A stretch of 64,000 bases of DNA from Senimuribacter sp049852125 (GTDB taxonomy: Bacteria > Bacillota > Clostridia > Peptostreptococcales > Anaerovoracaceae), in contig NZ_CP187532.1 of NCBI RefSeq assembly GCF_049852125.1, positions 1,612,001 to 1,676,000 of the forward strand, read 5' to 3'. The stretch's first letter is position 1. Every line of letters starts with the position of its first letter. The translations under genes and the position numbers were made by a program. The notes under the pieces were generated by a model that saw only the letters and a program-made list of their open reading frames with translations, was not told where the DNA came from and made no database searches. This document shows positions 17,325 through 26,788 of the stretch, piece by piece.

Positions 17325-18929
17325 CTATTTTTTATAAATGATTTTACCGTCTTTTATCGTTTCCAATACAGAGATATCCTTCAGTTCCATAGGATTCACT
17401 TCCAGAGGACTGCGATCCAAAATAACGAGGTCCGCCCGTTTTCCTTCCTTCAGGCTTCCCTTTGTATCTTCCTCCGCGTATTCATAAGCGGCATTGATTG
17501 TTACGGCCTTCAACGCGTCATAAACGTCGATTCTCTGTTCCTCACCAATTACGTTTCCTTCTCGGCTGATACGGTTGACCGCGCACCATACAGAGTGGAG
17601 CATTTTCGGTTTTGTTACAGGAGGATCCTGATGGAAATTGACGACAAGTCCTGTATCCAGAGCATCCTTCACCGGGCTAACTCTCCGTCCTCTTTCCTCT
17701 CCAAAATTTTTCATATGAATATCAGCCCAATAATATACGTGACCAACAAAGATCGACGCGATCATATTGAGCTCCTTCATACGATCCAGCTGATCATTGC
17801 GCACCGTCTGGCAATGAATCATCACCGGACGCAAATGATCTTTGTCAGGATTGTCGCTGTTCTCCAGCGCCTTTTTATAGACCTGGAGAAATTGTTCGCT
17901 GGCGGCGTCGCCGTTGCAGTGTGCCAACAACTGTTTGTTATCATTAACAGCCTGAAGCGCATAACCATATGCATCCTCATCAGTTAGCCACGGATATCCG
18001 CAATAATCCGGATCATCTCCCAAATATGGCTGACTCATCCATGCTGATCTTCCCTGCGGCGAGCCATCCAACAAAATCTTATATCCGCCGATCTTCAGAT
18101 GCTTTTTGTAAATACCGTCTAAGGATTTATTCTTCTTCAGAATTTCTCGTCCTCCATCGCTCATCAGAGGATAAGCGACCACATCAATTTTCAGTGTTCC
18201 CAGGGAATTCGCCAGCTTCAGCAATTTCATCGACAAGCCGTTAGCTGCGCCGTCCTGCGCGGTTGTTACTCCGTTTTCAATATAGATTTGCTGCATTCCC
18301 CGCAATAGCTTACGAAGATCAGGCTTTATCTTCTTAGTAATGCTGCTCTGGACTTGCAGCATTGCTGCTTCTTCCAAATATCCATCAGGTTCAGGGGTAT
18401 TGCCTACTCTGCCAATTTTACCACCCTGAGGATCCGGAGTATCGGCAATAATTCCAGCGATCTCCAAAAGACGGCTGTTAACGCATCCTAAGTGGCCTGA
18501 TATATGCAATATCAGTATAGGTATCTCACTGCTAACCTGATCAAGCACTGCTTTGCCCGGATGACTTTGCTCCTTCAGGAAATTATGATCGTATCCGAAG
18601 CCGATAACCGCCCCCTTCTCTCCGATCTTGTTCTCGGAAATATATGCCTTCATTACTTGAATAATCTCATCAAAGGATGTGCATTCTGACAGATCGGCGC
18701 ATAGGGACATTTGTCCGTTCATGGAAATATGTCCATGAGCGTCAATAAATCCCGGCATTAGACACCGTCCTGCAAGATTGACTTTTTTAACCCGGCTTCC
18801 TGCCGCGTCCATGACTTCCCTTAATGTACCAACCTTTCCAATTTTATCGCCGTCCACTAACACAGCCTCCGGCCTATCGTTAACACCCTCCATTGTAATG
18901 ATCGGTCCGCCATAATAAATTGTCTGCAT
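17325..18929 (-). CDS. Amidohydrolase of the YtcJ type
   Basis: Metal-dependent hydrolase of 534 residues with an N-terminal beta-sandwich, the metal motif PGFIDAHGHISM, and a barrel with LAHCNGDAASEQF and VMIHCQT. A conserved aspartate follows in VVNFHQDPP. The C-terminal strand block is GKRADLVILDRSPLEV. YtcJ-type proteins act on N-substituted formamides or similar amides, but the substrate here is unknown. The ATG at 18929 is set by GGAGGTG 8 bp upstream; a GTG inside that Shine-Dalgarno is rejected. It lies just downstream of a GltS-like transporter with a 39-bp gap, which may import its substrate or carry its product. Confidence 0.85.
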   Translation of the reverse strand: MQTIYYGGPIITMEGVNDRPEAVLVDGDKIGKVGTLREVMDAAGSRVKKVNLAGRCLMPGFIDAHGHISMNGQMSLCADLSECTSFDEIIQVMKAYISENKIGEKGAVIGFGYDHNFLKEQSHPGKAVLDQVSSEIPILILHISGHLGCVNSRLLEIAGIIADTPDPQGGKIGRVGNTPEPDGYLEEAAMLQVQSSITKKIKPDLRKLLRGMQQIYIENGVTTAQDGAANGLSMKLLKLANSLGTLKIDVVAYPLMSDGGREILKKNKSLDGIYKKHLKIGGYKILLDGSPQGRSAWMSQPYLGDDPDYCGYPWLTDEDAYGYALQAVNDNKQLLAHCNGDAASEQFLQVYKKALENSDNPDKDHLRPVMIHCQTVRNDQLDRMKELNMIASIFVGHVYYWADIHMKNFGEERGRRVSPVKDALDTGLVVNFHQDPPVTKPKMLHSVWCAVNRISREGNVIGEEQRIDVYDALKAVTINAAYEYAEEDTKGSLKEGKRADLVILDRSPLEVNPMELKDISVLETIKDGKIIYKK

Positions 18930-18968
18930 CTGTAAATTCACCTCCGTAAAGCTACATGATAAATATCA

Positions 18969-20330
18969 TCATTGTTTCCAGTCATATGACTTCTTGTTCC
19001 AGCTTCTGGTTACCTTCAAAAGTCCCATATAAAGAACGGTGCATCCCAACAAAATCAGCATGGTCATCTTCATAGACAGATCTCCGGAAGCCGCGGCAAT
19101 CAGCACCAATCCCACCGGTGTGGAAAGCATCATAACTAAGTTCATCAATCCCAGCTCCGCTGCCGTAGAGGTTTTGAACGCGGGATCTATTATACGCACC
19201 AGCGCGATACCACTGGGCACTGTACCCGTACAAGTTCCATACAGTCCCAACGTGCGCTCAAAGTCGTTGCTGCCGCCGAAACGTCTGCCGAAATAGAAGC
19301 ATACAGCAAAAGTAATGATTGTGATAACGGCGCTCTCCGCCAAAATCGGTATAATCCAATTTCCCAGAACGTTGAAGCCTACGGCCATAAAAGCGCAAAC
19401 TACCAGATAATCCGCCGTCCATCCTGTAATTTTACTCTGCAATACGTCCTCCTGCAGAAAGTCAATATGTAATTTTTTCATCAGATATTTAACAATATAA
19501 GCGGCAAACATGCCGTTCATAAACATCAATCCGCTCATAGACGTCCCGAAAAAACCAGGAATCAAAGCAAACAGCTTTGATATACCTATTGCAACGACGT
19601 AGCAGAATCCAATTAAAGCAAAATGGAACGACAAGGTTTCAATGTTGCTGTTGCAGGTTGTATCCTTAACCATATAAGAAGTCTGTTCTTCCTTACGCAG
19701 ATAGCCCTTCAGAATACTATCGTCAAGCTTTCCGCAGTTTTTAGCAATACCGCGCATGATACCCAGCTTAGCGGCAGGTATACCTACTGCAAAAGCTACC
19801 ACAAAGCCGATTGCCGCAAAGGTAACAGCTACCATAGCGGCGTTATCCCATCCATATTGTTCAAACATAAATCCGTAAGACGCCGCCTGTCCTGGTCCTT
19901 GGGTAAACGCATATGGAATCAACATTCCATAAATTACGTCCATATCAAATCCACCCTTTAACAATGCAATTACGCCGGCTCCGACCAGTGGTGTCAGCGC
20001 GTAGAGCAAGCACCATACCAAGCCCATACCCCATGCGCCTTTCAGCATGTTCTTTGCCGCGCCTTCCTTGTTATCCCCCGAACCGGTCAGACAAATGGAA
20101 ATAAATGAAATAGTAAAGAGATGGTTTACAATCTCCGTATACATATCCGCATTCGTTCCAATGTTAAGACCTGTCGCAGCGACCACATTCATAAAGATGA
20201 TCCCAATAATTCCAGCAATTACACTGGCAGGTACCAGCATATTTCTCAAAAATGGAATTTTTGCCCTCAGCAAAGTACCCAGGCAAAGAGCCACGCTAGC
20301 ATAGCCGAAAGCTATCATAAAACTGTTCAT
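18969..20330 (-). CDS. GltS-type sodium:dicarboxylate/glutamate symporter
   Basis: Polytopic membrane protein of 453 residues with ten or more hydrophobic helices. The GltS-like blocks are GTLLRAKIPFLRNMLVPASV near the N-terminus and the re-entrant motif YAFTQGPGQAASYG, matched in the second half by LGLYGTCTGTVPSGIALVRI. The family imports glutamate with sodium, but distant members carry other substrates. The ATG at 20330 has AAAGGAAA just upstream. With the amidohydrolase it forms a two-gene insert in the queA-tgt stretch, so an acylated amino acid or amide substrate is possible (inference). Confidence 0.8.
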   Translation of the reverse strand: MNSFMIAFGYASVALCLGTLLRAKIPFLRNMLVPASVIAGIIGIIFMNVVAATGLNIGTNADMYTEIVNHLFTISFISICLTGSGDNKEGAAKNMLKGAWGMGLVWCLLYALTPLVGAGVIALLKGGFDMDVIYGMLIPYAFTQGPGQAASYGFMFEQYGWDNAAMVAVTFAAIGFVVAFAVGIPAAKLGIMRGIAKNCGKLDDSILKGYLRKEEQTSYMVKDTTCNSNIETLSFHFALIGFCYVVAIGISKLFALIPGFFGTSMSGLMFMNGMFAAYIVKYLMKKLHIDFLQEDVLQSKITGWTADYLVVCAFMAVGFNVLGNWIIPILAESAVITIITFAVCFYFGRRFGGSNDFERTLGLYGTCTGTVPSGIALVRIIDPAFKTSTAAELGLMNLVMMLSTPVGLVLIAAASGDLSMKMTMLILLGCTVLYMGLLKVTRSWNKKSYDWKQ

Positions 20331-20359
20331 TGCGCATTTCCTTTCTGTTTTTGTCATTT

Positions 20360-21403
20360 TTATTTAATCAGCATCGCGTCTCCATAACTGAAGAACCGGT
20401 ACTGCTCATTTACTGCAATCTCATATGCTTCCAGTATCTTTTCCCTATCATAGAGCGCTGAAATCAGCATGAGCAAAGTGGACTTAGGGAGATGAAAGTT
20501 GGTAATCAAAGCATCGATAATCTTAAAAGTATAGCCTGGATAAATAAAAATGCCCGTACTGTCTCCTCCTGCTTTTACCTGATATTTTCCTGTCTCCTCA
20601 TCAAAATACGCGGCGCTTTCTACCGTTCTGGTAGAAGTTGTTCCAACGGATACAACGCGTCCGCCTGACAAGATCGTATCATTGATCGTTCTTGCCGCCT
20701 CATCATCTATAAAATATTCCTCAAAATGCATATGATGATCTTCTACATTTTCACACTTCACAGGGCGAAACGTGCCGATCCCTACATGCAACGTCACATA
20801 CGCCAGACTGACACCCTTTGCCTGCGCCGCGTTTAGCAAATCCTCCGTAAAATGAAGTCCCGCCGTCGGAGCTGCTACAGACCCTTCTTCACGGCAATAA
20901 ACCGTCTGGTACATATCCCTGTCCTCAGACGTGCTTTCTCTTTCAATATACGGTGGTAAAGGCATATGACCCAATGCCTCAAGGCGCTCCATAAAAATCC
21001 CTTCATAGTGAAACTCCACAATTCTGGTGCCGTCAGAACCATAATCCAAAATCTCAGCCTCGAAATTCTCGCCGAAAGAAACTCGATCTCCCGGCTTTAA
21101 CCGTTTTCCCGGCTTTACCATAGTCTCCCAGCGATCGCCTGAAAGTCTCTTGATCAAAAGAAATTCAATCTTAGCTCCGGTCTCTTTCTTCATGCCGAAC
21201 AATCTGGCGGGCAACACTTTGGAATTATTCAAAACCAGGCAATCACCCCGATTCAAATATTCTAACACGTCATAAAAACGTTTATGGTCAACCGTTTCCT
21301 GACTGCGATCTAAGACCATCAGCCTACAGACGTCTCTTTTCTCTGAAGGCTTTTGCGCAATCAATTCCTTCGGCAATTCATAATCAAATGCGTCAATCTT
21401 CAT
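20360..21403 (-). CDS. queA: S-adenosylmethionine:tRNA ribosyltransferase-isomerase
   Basis: Adds the epoxycyclopentanediol part of queuosine to preQ1-modified tRNA using the ribosyl group of SAM. The 347-residue protein has the full set of family blocks: FDYELPKELIAQKP at the start, CLVLNNSKVLPARL, SVAAPTAGLHFTEDLL, TLHVGIGTFRPV and LITNFHLPKSTLLMLISAL. It follows ruvB by 15 bp and belongs to the ruv operon, a common order in Gram-positive bacteria. Confidence 0.96.
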   Translation of the reverse strand: MKIDAFDYELPKELIAQKPSEKRDVCRLMVLDRSQETVDHKRFYDVLEYLNRGDCLVLNNSKVLPARLFGMKKETGAKIEFLLIKRLSGDRWETMVKPGKRLKPGDRVSFGENFEAEILDYGSDGTRIVEFHYEGIFMERLEALGHMPLPPYIERESTSEDRDMYQTVYCREEGSVAAPTAGLHFTEDLLNAAQAKGVSLAYVTLHVGIGTFRPVKCENVEDHHMHFEEYFIDDEAARTINDTILSGGRVVSVGTTSTRTVESAAYFDEETGKYQVKAGGDSTGIFIYPGYTFKIIDALITNFHLPKSTLLMLISALYDREKILEAYEIAVNEQYRFFSYGDAMLIK

Positions 21404-21418
21404 TACATCTCTCCTGCG

Positions 21419-22489
21419 TTATAATAGACTTTGCTGCTCCTGACATGCCGCAGATTCCTTCTCTGTTTCCGTATCTTCTTCAGCGGCTTGCGGACATTCG
21501 ATACCCATATGCTGATATCCCAACTGAGACACCATCCGCCCCTTCTGCGTTCGGTACAAGAGGCCTGACTGTATCAGATACGGTTCATAAGCATCCTCAA
21601 TCGTTACCCGTTCCTCTCCGATGGAAGCAGCGATTGTATCGATGCCTACCGGACCGCCATTGAACCTGAAAATAATAGCGGATAAAATCTCTCTGTCCAA
21701 GCGTTCCAGACCCAGCTGATCCACTCCCAGAGCTTCCAGCGCCTTTTCTGTAATTTCCTTCGTGATAACTCCATTACCACGCACCTGTGAAAAGTCTCTG
21801 ATTCGCTTCAAAAGACGGTTCGCAACGCGGGGCGTTCCTCGCGAGCACTTAGCCATTTCCATATAAGACGCTTCATCTGCTTCCACATCTAACAGACCAG
21901 CAGAACGCCTGATAATTTCCGCCAATTCCTCATTTGTATAAAGATCAAACTTATCAATAACGCCGAATCTGTCTCGCAAAGGTGCAGATAGACTTCCTGC
22001 TCTCGTCGTCGCTCCAATTAAAGTAAACTTAGCGATATCCAGCCTGATAGAACGGGCAGACGGTCCCTTTCCGATGATAATATCAAGCGCATAATCCTCC
22101 ATAGCTGAATACAACACTTCCTCTACCGAACGATTCAACCGGTGAATCTCATCAATGAACAGCACGTCATTTTCGTTAAGATTCGTTAAAATGGCCGCCA
22201 GATCTCCCGCTCTCTCTATAGCGGGGCCGGACGTAATTTTAATATCCACACCCAGTTCATTTGCGATAATCCCAGCCAAAGTAGTCTTTCCTAAACCTGG
22301 CGGACCGTAAAACAGTACGTGGTCAAGAGGCTCTCCACGCATACGGGCAGCTTCGATAAAGACCTTTAAATTCTCTTTTACTGTTTTCTGTCCAATAAAA
22401 TCATCCAAATGCTGAGGTCGCAGTGTAGTCTCCTGTCGTTCCTCACCAACGGATACCGCGCTGGACTGCGTAATTCTTTCTTCTTCCAT
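21419..22489 (-). CDS. ruvB: Holliday junction branch-migration ATPase RuvB
   Basis: AAA+ motor of the RuvABC resolvasome, 356 residues. Walker A is GPPGLGKTTLA, Walker B FIDEIHRLNR, sensor-1 IGATTRAG, and the C-terminal winged helix ends in RTQKGRMVSQLGYQHMG. It is slightly longer than usual because of a glutamate/glutamine-rich tail of about 20 residues. It is 10 bp downstream of ruvA. Confidence 0.97.
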   Translation of the reverse strand: MEEERITQSSAVSVGEERQETTLRPQHLDDFIGQKTVKENLKVFIEAARMRGEPLDHVLFYGPPGLGKTTLAGIIANELGVDIKITSGPAIERAGDLAAILTNLNENDVLFIDEIHRLNRSVEEVLYSAMEDYALDIIIGKGPSARSIRLDIAKFTLIGATTRAGSLSAPLRDRFGVIDKFDLYTNEELAEIIRRSAGLLDVEADEASYMEMAKCSRGTPRVANRLLKRIRDFSQVRGNGVITKEITEKALEALGVDQLGLERLDREILSAIIFRFNGGPVGIDTIAASIGEERVTIEDAYEPYLIQSGLLYRTQKGRMVSQLGYQHMGIECPQAAEEDTETEKESAACQEQQSLL

Positions 22490-22499
22490 ATCCTATCCT

Positions 22500-23096
22500 T
22501 TAAAATAAATTTTTCAGCGCCTGCTTGATATAGGCCTCACAGGTCAATCCCTCCGCTTGAACCTTCCCAACTGCGGAGGCTGCTTCATTCTTAGTATATC
22601 CAAGAGCAATCAAAGCGGCCACGGCTTCGCTTCTCTCGTCGCTGACAGGTACGAACACTTCCTCCGTTCCCTGATCTGTTAGAGACACGAAACTGCCTAC
22701 TTTATCCTTTAATTCTAATATAATACGTTCAGCTGTTTTTTTACCTACGCCGTTGGCTGTAGCGATCGCTTTTGCATCGCCGGTCGCAACGGCGCGTTTC
22801 AGTTCTAACGGCGGCAAAGCGCTCATAATAGCCATACCTGCCTTAGCCCCCACGCCGTTAACTGTAATCAACAATTCAAAAAGCTCCAGATTTTCCTTGT
22901 CAGCAAAGCCATATAAGCTAACATCATCCTCTTTTACGATCATAGATGTATATATCTTAACTTCGTCTCCCTCAACATGTTTATAGAGAACCGAGTTCGC
23001 AGGTATACTTACCGAAAACCCCATACCTGAAGCCGTTTCAACAATGACGCTGCCATCCGGCGACGGGTGAAAAATTCCTTTGATAAATCGAATCAT
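22500..23096 (-). CDS. ruvA: Holliday junction binding protein RuvA
   Basis: Tetrameric junction-binding subunit, 198 residues. It shows the N-terminal OB fold (MIRFIKGIF), two helix-hairpin-helix motifs (TVNGVGAKAGMAI and ATANGVGKKTAERI) and the C-terminal domain III (EAVAALIALGYTKNEA) that contacts RuvB. It sits between ruvC and ruvB. Confidence 0.97.
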   Translation of the reverse strand: MIRFIKGIFHPSPDGSVIVETASGMGFSVSIPANSVLYKHVEGDEVKIYTSMIVKEDDVSLYGFADKENLELFELLITVNGVGAKAGMAIMSALPPLELKRAVATGDAKAIATANGVGKKTAERIILELKDKVGSFVSLTDQGTEEVFVPVSDERSEAVAALIALGYTKNEAASAVGKVQAEGLTCEAYIKQALKNLF

Positions 23097-23114
23097 ATGC
23101 TACCTCTATATATA

Positions 23115-23612
23115 TTATTTCAACTTTAATGCACGCATTCTGTTTCCTGCGCTGTGTCCATGACAAATCGCCGCGGCAACTGCATCAGCAGTATCGTCCG
23201 GCTTTGGCACTTCCTTTAAATTTAAGATTGCCTTAACCATCGCCTGTACCTGTTTCTTATCTGCACGGCCATAACCAACCAGCGCTTGTTTGATCTGTAG
23301 AGGCGTATACTCGTTTACTTCCAATCCGCCGTTAACACAGGCAAGAACCGCAACGCCTCTCGCCTGTCCTACCATAATCGCAGTTTTGGCGTTATTATTA
23401 AAGAACAGTTCCTCAATAGACGCGACCTGCGGCCGATACTCCTCAATAATCGCTGATAGTTCCTGATACAAGCGTTGCAGCCGCAGCGGCATTTCTATAC
23501 CCGCGTCTGTTGTCACCGCGCCATAGTCCACAACAGAAAAACGATTTCCTATCATATCCAAGACACCCCATCCGAGAATAGCGTAGCCTGGGTCAATCCC
23601 TAATATTCTCAT
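23115..23612 (-). CDS. ruvC: Holliday junction resolvase RuvC
   Basis: RNase H-fold endonuclease, 165 residues. Acidic active-site residues are in RILGIDPGYAILGWG (Asp7), SIEELFFNNN, and the C-terminal KPDDTADAVAAAICH. It is the first gene of ruvC-ruvA-ruvB-queA and is divergent from argR. Confidence 0.97.
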   Translation of the reverse strand: MRILGIDPGYAILGWGVLDMIGNRFSVVDYGAVTTDAGIEMPLRLQRLYQELSAIIEEYRPQVASIEELFFNNNAKTAIMVGQARGVAVLACVNGGLEVNEYTPLQIKQALVGYGRADKKQVQAMVKAILNLKEVPKPDDTADAVAAAICHGHSAGNRMRALKLK

Positions 23613-23726
23613 AAAGCTTCCTTTCCAGATTTATGCACTATATAGTATAACACAGGAACGTACGTTTGTCTACAACAGAGATTTCATTTCAATTCTCATT
23701 TTTAGCTTTCTTTTCATCTCTTTTTA

Positions 23727-23735
23727 TGGTATAAT
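23727..23735 (+). promoter_or_regulatory. Extended -10 promoter region of argR-recN
   Basis: TGGTATAAT (TGn plus TATAAT) about 95 bp before the argR start, followed 12 bp on by a second TGGTATTAT. No good -35 is visible. I could not identify ARG boxes with confidence, though autoregulation would be usual. Confidence 0.55.
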
Positions 23736-23828
23736 CTTGTATGGTATTATGGATTTATTACATCCGGCTACGACAGCATTCATTGCTGAGAAAAGAACAG
23801 AAATCCGGAGTATAAAAAGGAGAAAATT

Positions 23829-24296
23829 ATGCGTTATTCCAGACAGAACAAGATTTTGGAACTCATTGCCAACAACGAAATAGAGACCCAGGACAAACTG
23901 GCCTCCATGTTAAAGGACGAAGGCTTTGAGGTTACTCAAGCAACAATTTCCCGGGACATTAAAGAACTCCAGCTGATAAAGGTACTTTCCGCAAGCGGTA
24001 AATACAAATATGCAGTCAGCGCCAGACAGGACGCGCCCATTTCCGACCGCTTTGTTAAGATTTTCAGAGAAACGATCACCTCTTTTGCGTCTGCGCAGAA
24101 TCTGATTGTGATCAAAACATTGTCAGGCTGTGGTCCTGCCGCCGGTGAAGCCGTTGACTGTATAGGACTTCCTCACGTAGTCGGCTCTGTTGCTGGGGAC
24201 AACACTCTGCTTCTGATTATCGACAAGGAGGAACACGTAGAAGAAATCTTATCTATTTTCAACGATATGCTAATTATGAGGTCTAAAGGACAATGA
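23829..24296 (+). CDS. argR: Arginine repressor ArgR
   Basis: Hexameric arginine-responsive regulator, 155 residues. The N-terminal winged helix carries EVTQATISRDIKELQLIKV, and the C-terminal arginine-binding domain carries SGCGPAAGEAVDC and GSVAGDNTLLLII. AAAAGGAG precedes the ATG. Its stop overlaps the recN start (ATGA), an arrangement conserved in many Firmicutes. Confidence 0.95.
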   Translation: MRYSRQNKILELIANNEIETQDKLASMLKDEGFEVTQATISRDIKELQLIKVLSASGKYKYAVSARQDAPISDRFVKIFRETITSFASAQNLIVIKTLSGCGPAAGEAVDCIGLPHVVGSVAGDNTLLLIIDKEEHVEEILSIFNDMLIMRSKGQ

Positions 24297-25924
24297 TCAA
24301 TCACATTCGTATTGAAAATTTTGCAATTATCGAAAACACAGAAATTGATTTTGAAGAAGGACTGAATATCATTACAGGAGAAACCGGCAGCGGTAAATCC
24401 ATCGTAATAGAAGCCATTAGCCTTGCTCTCGGGAGCAGGGCTGATTCTGCGTTTGTCCGTCATGGCGCTTCCAAAGCAGTCGTACAGCTTGCCGGCGAAT
24501 TGGATGGTGAAGACATCGTCATCACCAGAGAAGTTTCTGCCGCAGGCAAGAATCTCTGCAAGCGCAACGGGCAGCTGGTCACCTTAGGCGAACTCTCAGA
24601 AACCTGCCGCCGTCTGGCGGATATTCACGGACAATACGACAACCAATCCCTGCTCAACCCTGACAATCACATTAAACTGGTAGACAGCTTTCATGGGGAT
24701 ACGATTTTTCCTCTAAAGGAATCCTTCTCTGCTGCCTATACGGATTATCAGGCCGTTAAATCCAAGCTGAACAAACTCCTTTCCATGGAGCAGGATAATT
24801 TGAAAAAACTGGATTTTTACCGTTTTGAACAGACTGAAATTGAAAACGCCCATTTGATGCCCGGTGAAGATGAAGCTCTGGCTGAACGGGTTTCTATACT
24901 CCAAAACAGCGAAAAGATCTTTGCTGCCATCGAAACATCCTATGGGCTTTTAAATTCAGGAGAATACAGCGCCCTTTCCTCCTTAGGTACAGGGCTGCAC
25001 GCACTGCAGGATATTACCTCATATTCTAAAGATATTCAAGCCTTAAGTGAAGAATTCGCGGATATTTACTACCGTCTGGAGGATCTGTCCTCGGATCTTC
25101 GCAAAATCAGAGAAGAAGTGACCTTCACACCGGATGAACTGGACGATGCCATTTCCCGCCTGTCTCTAATCGACGGACTGAAGAAAAAATACGGCTCTAC
25201 CATCGAAGAAATTCTGGCGTATTACGACAAAATATCCGAGGAACTCAACCAAATAGAAAATTTTGACGATGTAAAAGCGCAGCTGGAAACAGAAACTGCA
25301 AAGGCTTACGAAGCCCTCTCCGCAAAAGCTGCCCTGCTGTCAGAAGCCAGAAAATCCAGCGCCAGAGAACTGGAAACTGCCATTGAGCAAGAATTGCATG
25401 ACCTGAATTTCAACAGCGCTAAACTGTCTATAGACTTTAGAATACCTGAAACCATCGGTCCTGACGGCAACGATACCGTTGAAATCCTGATTTCCACCAA
25501 CAAGGGCGAACCGCTGAAACCACTGGTAAAGGTCGCCTCCGGCGGCGAGATCTCCAGAATGATGCTGGCAATCAAAAATATAACCGGTACCTACGATAGA
25601 ATCCCTACCATGATCTTTGACGAAATCGACGCAGGCATCAGCGGCATCACTGCCAGTATCGTGGGACGAAAGCTCCACCAGATTGCAAAGGATCATCAGA
25701 TCATCTGCATCACCCATCTTCCTCAAATTGCGGCAAGCGGTGACACCCACTACCGTATTTTTAAAGAAGAAACTGAAAACAGCACCTTTACCACGGTGCA
25801 GCGCTTGTCAGAAGATGAAACTGTAGATGAAATCGCAAGGCTGCTGGGCGGCGAAAATATCACGGAAACTACTCGAAAAAGCGCTATAGAACTGATAGAA
25901 TTGACAAAAAAGAAAATACAATAA
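24293..25924 (+). CDS. recN: DNA repair protein RecN
   Basis: SMC-like ATPase acting early in double-strand-break repair. In 543 residues it has Walker A GETGSGKSIVIEAI near residue 30, a central coiled coil, the signature VKVASGGEISRMMLAIK, Walker B TMIFDEIDAGISG, and the H-loop ICITHLPQIAA. It is translationally coupled to argR, followed by a strong terminator. Confidence 0.96.
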   Translation: MINHIRIENFAIIENTEIDFEEGLNIITGETGSGKSIVIEAISLALGSRADSAFVRHGASKAVVQLAGELDGEDIVITREVSAAGKNLCKRNGQLVTLGELSETCRRLADIHGQYDNQSLLNPDNHIKLVDSFHGDTIFPLKESFSAAYTDYQAVKSKLNKLLSMEQDNLKKLDFYRFEQTEIENAHLMPGEDEALAERVSILQNSEKIFAAIETSYGLLNSGEYSALSSLGTGLHALQDITSYSKDIQALSEEFADIYYRLEDLSSDLRKIREEVTFTPDELDDAISRLSLIDGLKKKYGSTIEEILAYYDKISEELNQIENFDDVKAQLETETAKAYEALSAKAALLSEARKSSARELETAIEQELHDLNFNSAKLSIDFRIPETIGPDGNDTVEILISTNKGEPLKPLVKVASGGEISRMMLAIKNITGTYDRIPTMIFDEIDAGISGITASIVGRKLHQIAKDHQIICITHLPQIAASGDTHYRIFKEETENSTFTTVQRLSEDETVDEIARLLGGENITETTRKSAIELIELTKKKIQ

Positions 25925-25935
25925 AACAGCTTACT

Positions 25936-25977
25936 AAAAAGACACTGTCGCATCACTTACGATACAGTGTCTTTTTT
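25936..25977 (+). terminator. Bidirectional terminator after recN
   Basis: AAAAAGACACTGT and ACAGTGTCTTTTTT flank a short loop, 13-bp stem with A-run and T-run. It also ends the minus-strand pepP remnant. Confidence 0.88.
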
Positions 25978-25992
25978 ACGTATAATACTACC

Positions 25993-26202
25993 TTATCTTT
26001 CCATCATCGCTTCGATTTCTTCTACGGTCTTCGGAATCCCCGCGGATAAAATTTCCACGCCGGTTTCCGTAATCAATACGTCATCTTCGATTCGAATGCC
26101 CAGACCTAAATCTTTCAAATAGACGCCCGGCTCTACAGTGAAAATCATACCCGGCTCAAAGACCTCTGCGCCGCTGCTTCTCAAAATAGGTGTATTTCTA
26201 TC
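25993..26202 (-). pseudogene. C-terminal fragment of an M24 Xaa-Pro aminopeptidase
   Basis: About 70 codons read NTPILRSSGAEVFEPGM then FTVEPGVYLKDLGLGIRIED, the last third of the pita-bread metallopeptidase fold, including its glutamate-containing EPGVY strand and RIEDD. The remaining 80% of the gene, with the other metal ligands, is missing: the frame meets TAA just upstream. A full-length family member is about 360-400 residues, so this cannot be active. The break lies 77 bp from the repeat array at 26279, so deletion linked to that array is possible. Confidence 0.85.
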
Positions 26203-26278
26203 TTAATAAGCTATCGCCCCTGCGTCTGATGCTGAACAGCGCATAGAGATGCTTCCATATTCAAATAAATTTAAAAAT

Positions 26279-26603
26279 GTTGTGCAAGCATTGCCATATT
26301 AAACTGAATTGCACAACCAGTACAACCAGAAGCTGTGCAATTCAGCGCTGAACAGTTCTATTTGCACAACTCACACTCTTTTTCCTACACCTGAATAACA
26401 AAAAGTTGTGCATGTTGCAGGTATTCTCATCTGATCTGCACAACCTTTTCTCATATAGTTCATGTAATCCCGTCATAACAACCCTGTTTTATGTAGCCAA
26501 TCCATCAAAAGTTTTGCATCGCAACCGTCATAAAGCTATTTTGCACAACCAACGCTACTGACAGTTGTGCAAATCGAGGCTAAAGACGCATTTCTTGCAC
26601 AAC
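26279..26603. repeat. Array of inverted TTGCACAAC half-sites (array 1)
   Basis: Ten 9-bp half-sites in strict alternation. GTTGTGCAA-type (R) begin at 26279, 26332, 26405, 26511 and 26564; TTGCACAAC-type (D) at 26309, 26362, 26436, 26541 and 26595. R to the next D is 30 or 31 bp in all five cases; the 21-22 bp between them are not conserved. The outer two units at each end have the same offset (53 bp), making the array inverted-symmetric: 0/30/53/83 from the left and 0/31/54/84 from the right. No protein frame spans it. Confidence 0.85.
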
Positions 26604-26721
26604 TTTTCAAAATGTATACCCTATACCCCTATATTCCCTCGCCATCGCTACTCCGCACTGAAAAGCCTTCCGTAAAGCAAAGCTTCGAATGGATACCCGG
26701 AAGCCCGCTTGTTCTCAGACA

Positions 26722-26760
26722 ATAAAAGGACTGTTTGCATATGCAAGGCAGTCCTTTTAT
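26722..26760 (-). terminator. Terminator of glyA
   Basis: ATAAAAGGACTG and CAGTCCTTTTAT form a 12-bp stem with a small inner palindrome (TTGCATATGCAA) in the loop; on the minus strand it ends in TTTTATT. Confidence 0.8.
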
Positions 26761-26788
26761 ATTTAATGTTTAAAGTTCGCTCAGACTT

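Noticed and set aside
26279..26603. CRISPR array
   Set aside because: The repeated words are 6-9 bp and alternate in orientation; there are no direct repeats of 23-47 bp and no cas genes in the window.
26279..26603. Integron attC sites or DnaA-box cluster
   Set aside because: The words do not fit GTTRRRY/RYYYAAC or TTATNCACA, no integrase or dnaA gene is present, and the other arrays use different words.
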